Positions 46,301 through 52,962 of a DNA stretch of 64,000 nucleotides are shown here, piece after piece. The translations under genes were made by a program, and so were the position numbers. The DNA is from Streptosporangium pseudovulgare. GTDB taxonomy: Bacteria > Actinomycetota > Actinomycetes > Streptosporangiales > Streptosporangiaceae. Every line of letters starts with the position of its first letter. Position 1 is the stretch's first letter. The notes beneath the pieces were generated by a model. It saw only the letters and a program-made list of their open reading frames with translations. It was not told where the DNA came from and did no database searches. The stretch is taken from positions 1 to 64,000 of the forward strand of contig NZ_BMQJ01000018.1 of NCBI RefSeq assembly GCF_014648055.1, given 5' to 3'.

Positions 46301-46380
46301 ACGTACCCGTCCAAGCGCGCAAAAGGATTCTTGAATGGCCGGGGCGCAGTTCCGGCGGAAGCGGCGTCCCGGCCGGCAAA

Positions 46381-46566
46381 TCATTCGATCTCGGTACCGC
46401 CGCAGCAGGACGACGAGCCGCAGGTGGAGCAACCGCCGCAGCTCGACGATCCTGACGAGGCGCCGGTCTCGGGCAGGGCGACGGCGTCACGCATGGCCGT
46501 CACCTGCAGACTGGACAGATCCAGGTCGGCGAGGCCGAAGTCGGCGGTAATGATCGCAGGGGACAT
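46381..46566 (-). CDS. Thiopeptide-type precursor peptide A
   Basis: 61 residues from ATG 46566, with GGGAGG seven bases upstream. Leader 1-36 contains LDLSSLQVTAMRDAVALPET, close to the lactazole leader (LSELTVTSLRDTVALPE, from memory). Core 37-61 starts Ser-Ser-Gly and has Cys at core positions 7, 10, 13, 18 and 19, Ser at 1, 2, 4-6, 11 and 15-17, and a GGTEIE tail. It is the first gene of operon A, followed 80 bases later by the pyridine synthase. The cut before the first core Ser is inferred from the leader match. Confidence 0.9.
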   Translation of the reverse strand: MSPAIITADFGLADLDLSSLQVTAMRDAVALPETGASSGSSSCGGCSTCGSSSCCGGTEIE

Positions 46567-46631
46567 GATTCACCTCCCAGGTGCTGGAGTTCGACTCCCG
46601 GAGTATGGGCCGCGTCCCGCCGCGATCACCT

Positions 46632-46688
46632 GACAGCTTTTCTGCTGTCTTGACCATGCCGTCGGAAAAGTGTACCGACAGCGGTCGG
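46632..46688. promoter_or_regulatory. Putative operator: inverted repeats with GACAGC/CTGTC motifs
   Basis: In the divergent region between precursor A and the exporter, GACAGC-TTTTCT-GCTGTC (46632-46649) is a perfect inverted repeat and CCGAC-AGCG-GTCGG (46675-46688) a second one. The motif (T)GACAG/CTGTC(G) recurs again at 46706-46712, inside the -35 box. This placement fits a regulator controlling both operons. It is inference from repeats only. Confidence 0.45.
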
Positions 46689-46702
46689 CCAATTTTCGGA
46701 CC

Positions 46703-46732
46703 TTGACTGTCGGGAGCCCACGTGAATACGCT
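46703..46732 (+). promoter_or_regulatory. Sigma-70-like promoter for operon B
   Basis: TTGACT (46703-46708), an 18-base spacer, and TACGCT (46727-46732), followed after 38 bases by the ATPase ATG at 46771. Both boxes are close to the actinomycete housekeeping consensus. Confidence 0.55.
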
Positions 46733-46770
46733 TCGCCCGTTTCCACGACGCGATCGGTATCGGTGAAGAA

Positions 46771-47715
46771 ATGAACGCTGTCGAGGTCGAGAATCTCACC
46801 AAGAATTACCGGGGAAATCCCCGTGCCGCGGTCGACGGGATCAGCTTCGAGGTACGCCACGGAGAGGTCTTCGGCATGCTCGGCCCGAACGGGGCCGGCA
46901 AGACCACCACGGTCGGCGTGCTGACCACGCGGGTGCGTCCCAGCGGCGGCCGGGTGGTCGTCGAGGGCCTCGACGTGCTGCGGGAAGCGACGCGGGCCAG
47001 GCAGGTGCTGGCCGTGGTGCCGCAGCGGACCAACCTGGACCGCTCGCTGAGCATCCGGCAGGTCCTGCAGTGCCACGCCGCCTACCACGCGGTGCCCCGC
47101 GCCGAACGGCGCAGGAGGGCCGACGAGCTGCTGGAGCGCATGGGCCTGGCCGACCGCGCGGGCGACCGCACCGACCGGCTCTCCGGCGGTCAGGCGCAGC
47201 GCGTGATGATCGCCAGGGCGCTCATGCACGAGCCGCGCGTGCTGTTCCTGGACGAGCCGTCCGGCGGGCTGGACCCGCAGTCACGGCTGTTCGTGCACGA
47301 GCGCATCGCCGAGCTGCGCGAGCGCGGCGTGACCGTGGTGCTGACGACGCACCAGATGGACGAGGCGGCCAAGCTCTGCGACCGGGTCGCCATCCTGGAC
47401 CACGGCAAGGTGCTGGCGCTGGACACCCCCGGCGCCCTGGTCAGGGAGCTGCCGGGCAGCAACACCCTCACGCTCGCGCTGGACTCGGCCGAGGGCGCGG
47501 CGGCCGCGGCGCTCGCCGCCGTCGAGACCGTCGAACGCGTGGAGGAGCTGCCGGGCGGGCGCGTACGCCTGTACACCTCGCACGATCCCGGTGAGGTGCT
47601 GCCCACCGTGGTCAAGGCGCTGGCCGGCCACGACCTCACGCTCGCCGGGGTGGAGTTCGCCCGCCTCGGCCTGGAGGACGTCTTCCTCCGCCTCACCGGA
47701 CGGGAACTGCGATGA
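46771..47715 (+). CDS. ABC transporter ATPase (DrrA-type exporter)
   Basis: 314 residues: Walker A GPNGAGKTTT, signature LSGGQAQR, Walker B VLFLDEPSGGLD, and switch TTHQMDEA. A C-terminal extension (about 230-314) ends VEFARLGLEDVFLRLTGREL, as in DrrA-type ATPases. It pairs with the permease that starts inside its stop codon (ATGA). Such two-gene systems export lipophilic antibiotics and give self-protection. The gene is first in operon B, divergent from precursor A, so the pump could serve products of both operons. Confidence 0.9.
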   Translation: MNAVEVENLTKNYRGNPRAAVDGISFEVRHGEVFGMLGPNGAGKTTTVGVLTTRVRPSGGRVVVEGLDVLREATRARQVLAVVPQRTNLDRSLSIRQVLQCHAAYHAVPRAERRRRADELLERMGLADRAGDRTDRLSGGQAQRVMIARALMHEPRVLFLDEPSGGLDPQSRLFVHERIAELRERGVTVVLTTHQMDEAAKLCDRVAILDHGKVLALDTPGALVRELPGSNTLTLALDSAEGAAAAALAAVETVERVEELPGGRVRLYTSHDPGEVLPTVVKALAGHDLTLAGVEFARLGLEDVFLRLTGRELR

Positions 47716-48521
47716 CCACCATCGACGAGGCCAGGGCCGCGACCCCCCGGCCGCCCGTGGCGCGCTCCTTCGCCGCCATCCTCACGCGCGACCTCGTCGT
47801 CACCTGGCGCGAGCTGCCCGCCTTCCTGACCCAGGTGGTGCTGCAGCCGCTGTTCATCCTGTTCGTCTTCGGCACGGTCCTGGGCGACCTGGGCTACGTC
47901 GGCGGCGACTTCGGAGCGGTGCTGCTGCCTGGAGTCATCGCGCTCAACGCCTTCATCGGAGGGCTGCAGAACACCGCGCTGCCGCTGACGCTGGACTTCT
48001 CCTACAGCAGGGAGATCGAGGACCGGCTGCTGGCGCCGCTGCCGATCTGGCTGGTGGCCGTCGAGAAGATGCTCTTCGGCACGGTTCGCGGCCTGCTCGC
48101 CGGAGCGGTCATGATCCCGCTGGGCCTGCTCGTCCTGCCGGGCACCGAGATCGCCCTCGCCTCCGTGCCGCCCGCCCTGCTCGTCATGGCCCTGGGGGCC
48201 TTCGTGGGCTCGGCGATCGGGATGACCCTGGGCACCGCGGTCTCGCCCCGGGGCATCAACACCGTCTTCGCGATGGTGCTGACGCCGCTGATGTTCACCG
48301 GGGCCACCCAGTTCCCCTGGCCGCAGCTGGAGCGGCTGCCGTGGTTTCAGGTCGTCTGCGCGCTCAACCCGCTCACCTACGTCAGCGAGGCCATGCGCGC
48401 GGTCATGGTCCCCCAGATCCCGCACCTCGCGTTCTGGCTCTGCCTGCTGGTCATGGCGGTGGCCGGCGCGGGGTTCGCGGTCGCAGGCGCGCTCGGTTTC
48501 GGCCGCCGCGCCCTGGACTGA
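47712..48521 (+). CDS. ABC-2 type permease (DrrB-type exporter)
   Basis: 269 residues with six hydrophobic segments (for example VVLQPLFILFVFGTVLG, ALLVMALGAFVGSAIGMTLG, FWLCLLVMAVAGAGFAVAGA) and the ABC-2 signature near the C-terminus (LNPLTYVSEAMRAVMVPQ). It overlaps the ATPase gene by 4 bases. It forms the membrane channel of the exporter, probably for the mature peptides. No peptidase domain is attached to either transporter subunit, so leader removal is not done here in the way PCAT exporters do it. Confidence 0.88.
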   Translation: MTTIDEARAATPRPPVARSFAAILTRDLVVTWRELPAFLTQVVLQPLFILFVFGTVLGDLGYVGGDFGAVLLPGVIALNAFIGGLQNTALPLTLDFSYSREIEDRLLAPLPIWLVAVEKMLFGTVRGLLAGAVMIPLGLLVLPGTEIALASVPPALLVMALGAFVGSAIGMTLGTAVSPRGINTVFAMVLTPLMFTGATQFPWPQLERLPWFQVVCALNPLTYVSEAMRAVMVPQIPHLAFWLCLLVMAVAGAGFAVAGALGFGRRALD

Positions 48522-48591
48522 AGGAGGTGCCCGCCGCTTCCCTTCCACCCGCCAGCCGCACTCGCACATGTACGGAAAGGAATGAAACCCC

Positions 48592-48753
48592 ATGCCGAAC
48601 CTGACCTTCAACCTGGAGGACCTGGCTCTGGAGGAGCTGTCGGTCACCGCGATGCGCGACGGCGTCGCGCTTCCCGAGACCGGCGCCTCCGCCTGCAGCG
48701 CGTTCACCTCGATCGCCACATCCTCGTCCTGCTGCTGCATCGTCATCCAGTAG
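48592..48753 (+). CDS. Thiopeptide-type precursor peptide B1
   Basis: 53 residues; GGAAAGGAA lies about ten bases upstream. Leader 1-32 has LALEELSVTAMRDGVALPET and then GA. Core 33-53 has 21 residues: it opens SACSAFTSIATSSS and continues with three Cys and a hydrophobic IVIQ tail. Core Cys are at 3, 15, 16 and 17. It is the first of three tandem precursor genes 71 bases after the exporter. The hydrophobic tail makes this product the most lipophilic of the four. Confidence 0.9.
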   Translation: MPNLTFNLEDLALEELSVTAMRDGVALPETGASACSAFTSIATSSSCCCIVIQ

Positions 48754-48763
48754 GGAGCGTGCG

Positions 48764-48910
48764 ATGACCGCTTTCCCCTTCGAGGTGACGGATCTGAGCC
48801 TGGAGGAGCTGTCGGTGACGGCGATGCGCGACAGCGTCGCCCTCCCCGAGACCGCCGCCTCCGGGTGCCTGACCACCTCCTCGTGCTGCTCGTGCATCCA
48901 ACCCACCTGA
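48764..48910 (+). CDS. Thiopeptide-type precursor peptide B2
   Basis: 48 residues, with GGGAG just upstream, ten bases after B1. Leader 1-32 has LSLEELSVTAMRDSVALPET and then AA. The core is SGCLTTSSCCSCIQPT, 16 residues. Its Cys9-Cys10-Ser11-Cys12 pattern matches the C9-C10-S11-C12 segment of the GE2270 and thiomuracin cores (from memory), where Ser1 and Ser11 form the pyridine of a 29-atom ring. This is the most classical thiopeptide core of the four. Confidence 0.9.
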   Translation: MTAFPFEVTDLSLEELSVTAMRDSVALPETAASGCLTTSSCCSCIQPT

Positions 48911-48925
48911 GTGAGAGAAGGTGCC

Positions 48926-49087
48926 ATGCCCAGTTTCGCCTTCCAGGTCGATGAGCTGTCTCTGGAGGAGCTGTCGGTGACGGCGATGCGTGACAGCGTC
49001 GCGCTTCCCGAGACCGGCGCCTCCGGCATCAGCTGCTCCAACCTGTCGATGTCGTGCAGCTCCTGCTGCTCCATCGACCCGATCTAG
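48926..49087 (+). CDS. Thiopeptide-type precursor peptide B3
   Basis: 53 residues, with GAGAAGG upstream, 15 bases after B2. Leader 1-32 has LSLEELSVTAMRDSVALPET and then GA, identical to B2 over this stretch. Core 33-53 opens SGISCSNLSMSC, with Cys at core positions 5, 12, 15 and 16, eight Ser, and a SIDPI tail including an acidic residue. The leader codons are also nearly identical to B1 and B2, which points to tandem duplication with core divergence. Confidence 0.9.
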   Translation: MPSFAFQVDELSLEELSVTAMRDSVALPETGASGISCSNLSMSCSSCCSIDPI

Positions 49088-49101
49088 GAAGCCGCTCACA
49101 C

Positions 49102-49129
49102 CCCCCGGCCGCTCACGGGTGGCCGGGGG
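49102..49129 (+). terminator. Hairpin between precursors and dehydratase (attenuator)
   Basis: Nine-base-pair GC stem (CCCCCGGCC / GGCCGGGGG) with a ten-base loop, 14 bases after the B3 stop and 22 before the dehydratase start. There is no U-tract. It probably allows partial readthrough, or protects the precursor transcript end, so that substrate exceeds enzyme. Confidence 0.6.
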
Positions 49130-49150
49130 ACCACCCACAGAGGATGCGTG

Positions 49151-51718
49151 ATGACCAGCACATTGGACAGGCCGTCAGGCAGCGGTACGGCGAGCGCTGA
49201 ACTGGCGCCCTTCGCGGTGGTCAGGCGCGCGGCCCTGCCGTACCCCGAACGTCCCCAGTCGGCCGAGCCGTGGCGTGCGGCCCTGCGTGAGCTGGCCGGA
49301 CTGCTGCGCACCATGGAGGCGGCCGCGCCCGGCCTGGCCGACGCGCTCGCGGCCAGTGCCGCCCGCCACTCCCTCGACTTCCACCGCGCCGTGGTGCTGC
49401 CGCTGCGGCGCGACGTCCACAACGGCCGGGTGCCGCGCGAGTCCCTCGTGGCCCGGCTCGGCGACCTGCCAGAAAGGGTGCCCGGACTGGCCGGGTGGCT
49501 GGCCGCCGCCCGCGCACGCGCCCGGCTGGAGCAGGAGCTCGCGGCCGGATGGGGCGACGCGCTGACGGCGGAACGCGAGGTCCTGGCCGGCATCTGTACG
49601 GCGGAGCCACTGCGCCAGGCCGTCACCCTCACCGGGCGCGACCTGCTGTACGGCGTGGACCGCACGGCCGCGTGCGCCGGGCGCCCCGACAAGCGCGCCC
49701 GCCAGGCCGAGCCCACCGTGCTGCGCTACGCGCTGCGCGCCACCTCCAAGACCAGCCCGCTGTCCTGGTACACCTCGGTCGGCCTCGGCTGGTGGGACGG
49801 GCGCCCTGGCGGCGACCCCCAGCCGCGCGCCTGCTCGCAGGTCAACCACGTCCTGGTCACACGGCTGCTGAACGCCCTCCTCGGAGACCCGGGCAGACGC
49901 GTGAACCTGCCGCACCGGCTCGCACCCGCCCTGCGGGAGCGCGACGGGCGGGTGGTGTACCAGCGCGACATCCCCCAGGCCGACGCCACCCACGTGCACG
50001 CGGCCCGAGAGGAACGGGTCGAACTCGCCCTCACCGGGCCGATCGCCTTCCTCCTCCGGCACCTGCGCCAGGGGGAACGCACCCCTCGGGAACTGGCCGA
50101 ACTGCTGGCGCGCAACATCGCCAGCCCGGCGGCCGCGCAGGCGGCGGGCGCGTACGTGGGACAGATGATCGACGTCGGGCTCATCGTGCCGGCGTGGCCG
50201 GTCGACCCGCAGGACCCGGACGTGCTGGGCTCCCTGGCACGCTGGCTGGAGACCGCCCCGGCCGCCGGCGGCGTGGTTTCAGACGGCGTGGTCGCTGATC
50301 TTCTGGTCGCGGGCGGCTCGCTGGCCGGGCGGCTGGCGAGCCTGCGAGAGCGCACCGCGGCCTTCTCCAGCCTGCCCGCCGCCGCCCGCCCTGCCGCGCT
50401 CGCCGCGCTGGCCGACGACTGGCGGGAGACGGGCGAGCTCGTGGGCGCCGACCTGGCCGGGGTGCCGGTTCTCATGGAGGACGTCACCCTCCCCCGCCCC
50501 CTGCCCCTGGGCGCCGGGCACGGCCGCGCCGACCTGCCCGCGCTGGCCCGGCTCACCCCGCTGACCATGCTCTTCGACCACCACCTGTTCGTCCGCCGCC
50601 TGGTCACCGAGCGGTTCGTCGACCTGTACGGCAGCGGCGCCCGCGTGCCCCTGTCCGCCTGCACAGAGCTGATGTCGCAGGTCTGGAGCCAGGTGCTCGG
50701 CAACAGGCAGCGCGACCCCGGCATCGAGGCCGCCCGCGAGCAGGTGCGCGAGCTGATCTCCGCCGCCGGCGACCCGCACTCGCTCGACCGCGAGATCCCC
50801 AGGGAAGCCGTCGACGCCGCCGCAGACCTGCTGCCCGCCTGGGTGCACGCCCGGCCGGTCTCCTACTCCTACTTCGTCCAGCCCGTCCCCGGCGGCGGGC
50901 TCGCGGTCAACCACGTCTACGCCGGGTTCGCCAGGTTCACCAGCCGCTTCCTGCCCCAGCTCGACCCCTCGGCCACGGCGGCCGTGACGGAATGGCTGCA
51001 CCGCGTCCTGGGCCCCGACACCGTGCAATACCGCCCGGTGCTGGGCTTCAACGCCAACCTGCACCCCATGGTCACCGCCCGCGAGGTGGGCGAGGACCCG
51101 CGCTGGGCCGACCTCCAGCCCGAGGAGCTCGACCTCCTCCACGACGAGGACACCGAGCTCGTCCGGGTCGTCGACCGCGCCACCGGACGCCCCCTGAGCG
51201 TGCTCTACCTCGGCTTCCTCGTGCCCTACTCGCTACCGGACCGCACCGCGCCCCTCACCGCGGACCTGGTGTGCGGGCATCCGGCACTGTCCGGCCTCGC
51301 GGGCAGGCGCGAGACGGGCGGGGTGACGGAGCTGGGACGGCTGACCCACGACGGGGTCGTGCTGCAGCGCCGCAAGTGGAAGTTCGCCGACGACGCGGCC
51401 ACCGCGCTGCGCGAAGCCTTCAGGAGCGAGCATCCCGCCGTCGCCGCCGCCCGCCTCCGGGCCCGCCACGGGCTGCCCGAGCACCTGTTCGCCGAGGCGT
51501 CCACGGTCGTGGACTCGCTGGCCGGGTTCCTGCGCAAGCTGCGGGCGGCCAAGCCGCAGTACGTCGATCTGGGCAACGCGCTGCACCTGCGCTGCCTGCC
51601 CGCCCACCTGGAGCGGTACCCCGAGGACATCGCCCTGGTGGAGGCCCTGCCCGTACCGGGGACCGTGGACGAACCGGTGACCGAGCTCATCGTCGAATCC
51701 TGCTGGAGAGCCTCATGA
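49151..51718 (+). CDS. LanB-type tRNA-dependent glutamylation enzyme (LazB/TbtB-like)
   Basis: 855 residues from ATG 49151; AGAGG is seven bases upstream (GTG 49148 is the alternative). Lant_dehydr_N family: RATSKTSPLSWYTSVGLG near 200, RYALRA before it, MLFDHHLFVRRLVTERFVDLYG in the middle (cut at 22 if counted whole; key residues FDHHLF), and late LHLRCLPAHLERYPED. No C-terminal elimination domain is present. In split thiopeptide dehydratases this protein transfers Glu from Glu-tRNA to Ser/Thr of the core. It is the only such gene in the island, so both pathways must use it. Confidence 0.9.
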   Translation: MTSTLDRPSGSGTASAELAPFAVVRRAALPYPERPQSAEPWRAALRELAGLLRTMEAAAPGLADALAASAARHSLDFHRAVVLPLRRDVHNGRVPRESLVARLGDLPERVPGLAGWLAAARARARLEQELAAGWGDALTAEREVLAGICTAEPLRQAVTLTGRDLLYGVDRTAACAGRPDKRARQAEPTVLRYALRATSKTSPLSWYTSVGLGWWDGRPGGDPQPRACSQVNHVLVTRLLNALLGDPGRRVNLPHRLAPALRERDGRVVYQRDIPQADATHVHAAREERVELALTGPIAFLLRHLRQGERTPRELAELLARNIASPAAAQAAGAYVGQMIDVGLIVPAWPVDPQDPDVLGSLARWLETAPAAGGVVSDGVVADLLVAGGSLAGRLASLRERTAAFSSLPAAARPAALAALADDWRETGELVGADLAGVPVLMEDVTLPRPLPLGAGHGRADLPALARLTPLTMLFDHHLFVRRLVTERFVDLYGSGARVPLSACTELMSQVWSQVLGNRQRDPGIEAAREQVRELISAAGDPHSLDREIPREAVDAAADLLPAWVHARPVSYSYFVQPVPGGGLAVNHVYAGFARFTSRFLPQLDPSATAAVTEWLHRVLGPDTVQYRPVLGFNANLHPMVTAREVGEDPRWADLQPEELDLLHDEDTELVRVVDRATGRPLSVLYLGFLVPYSLPDRTAPLTADLVCGHPALSGLAGRRETGGVTELGRLTHDGVVLQRRKWKFADDAATALREAFRSEHPAVAAARLRARHGLPEHLFAEASTVVDSLAGFLRKLRAAKPQYVDLGNALHLRCLPAHLERYPEDIALVEALPVPGTVDEPVTELIVESCWRAS

Positions 51719-52962
51719 GCGAGTTGGACGTCGTCTGCTATTACCACGAGCCCGTCAAGGCGGGGCTGCTCAGGCAGGCCGTCTTTCCCGCGCTGGGGGA
51801 GGCGGTCGCGGCGGGCGTACGCGGGCACGTCGAGCGCCACTGGCTCCACGGCCCCCACCTGCGCGTCCGCCTCCGACTTGGCCCAGGCACGATGAGCGCC
51901 GCGAACCCGGCGGACGGCATGGCCGCCTCGACGGACGGCCGGGATGCCTCGGTGGACGGCATGGCCGCCGAGGCGCCGGACCCGGTCTCCGCGCTCGGAG
52001 CGGCCGGCCCGGCGGAGCTGGCCGCTGCCGCAGAGCTGGTCGCCGATCGGTTGCGCGGCCACCTGAGCCGCCACCCCTCGACCAACCGGCAGACCCCCGC
52101 CGAACTACTCGCCCACTCGCGCGAGGCCGGGCGCCTGGAGCTGGTCGCCGGGCCGTACGAGCCCATTTTTCCCGACAACACCGTCACCATCACCCCCGCC
52201 GACCACGCCCCGACCGCCGGACTGCTGGGCTCGGCCGAGCTGGTACGGCTGCGTTCGCGCGTGCTCGAACGGGGCATGTCGCCGTGCCGTACCGCCCTGG
52301 ACCAGCTCGCATCGGACGGCGACAGCGCGCCCGGCCGAATCGCCCTGGCGATCACCGCGATGACCGTGCACGCCGACGAGTACCCGCACGGCCTGCAGCA
52401 CGGCTACCACTCCTTCCTGTCGCACGTGGAGGATTTCCTCACCTGGCACGACCCGGACGGCCGGGTTCGGCATGGTCTCGACACCGCCTGGGAACGCAAC
52501 CGCGAGGCGACCGTCGACCTCGTGGCACGCATCGCCGAAGGACACCGACCCTCCGCCGCCGTGTCGGCCTGGCGGGCCTGGAGCGCGGCGGCCCGCGCCG
52601 AGGCCGGGCAGGCCTACGACGACGGCGTCCTGGTGATGGAGCTCGGACCCGGCTACGCCGCACGCGCCGCCCTGCTCGACGATCCGCGCACCGCCCGGCG
52701 CTGGGACCCGGGCGCCCCGCGCGAGGTCAGTGAATACCACCGGGCGCTGCGCTCGGTGGACTTCACCCGGCCTCCGCTCGGCCGTAGCTTCACCGTTTAC
52801 CGGTTCGGCACCAACATGCTCTACCAGCTCCTGGCCGTCTGCGACGTCACGCCCATGGAGCGGTACCTGGCCGCCTCGATGATGGCCCGCGCGGTCCAGC
52901 AGGTGACGGGCACCAGCTGGCGCGAACAGCTCGGGGCGCCCCTCGGGTCGGTGGCGCGATGA
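51715..52962 (+). CDS. Thiopeptide pyridine synthase-like SpaB_C protein, operon B
   Basis: 415 residues from ATG 51715, overlapping the dehydratase stop (ATGA). It is homologous to the operon A protein: VCYYHEPVKAGLLRQAVFPA, RHWLHGPHLRVRLRL, HSFLSHVEDFL, VSEYHRALRS, and YRFGTNMLYQLLAVC with ERYLAASMMARAV. An extra low-complexity insertion with repeated DGMAA/DGRDA (about residues 60-100) is absent from the A copy. The YRFGTNxLY block and lack of HMxxNRL favour a cycloaddition enzyme over an elimination enzyme. If this reading is wrong, it would be the TbtC-type elimination partner of LanB. Confidence 0.78.
   Translation: MSELDVVCYYHEPVKAGLLRQAVFPALGEAVAAGVRGHVERHWLHGPHLRVRLRLGPGTMSAANPADGMAASTDGRDASVDGMAAEAPDPVSALGAAGPAELAAAAELVADRLRGHLSRHPSTNRQTPAELLAHSREAGRLELVAGPYEPIFPDNTVTITPADHAPTAGLLGSAELVRLRSRVLERGMSPCRTALDQLASDGDSAPGRIALAITAMTVHADEYPHGLQHGYHSFLSHVEDFLTWHDPDGRVRHGLDTAWERNREATVDLVARIAEGHRPSAAVSAWRAWSAAARAEAGQAYDDGVLVMELGPGYAARAALLDDPRTARRWDPGAPREVSEYHRALRSVDFTRPPLGRSFTVYRFGTNMLYQLLAVCDVTPMERYLAASMMARAVQQVTGTSWREQLGAPLGSVAR

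Noticed and set aside
46381-49087. Precursors as lanthipeptides
   Set aside because: LanB and SpaB_C domains are present but no LanC cyclase is. YcaO, RRE, dehydrogenase and pyridine-synthase-like genes, and the lactazole-type leader, favour thiopeptides.
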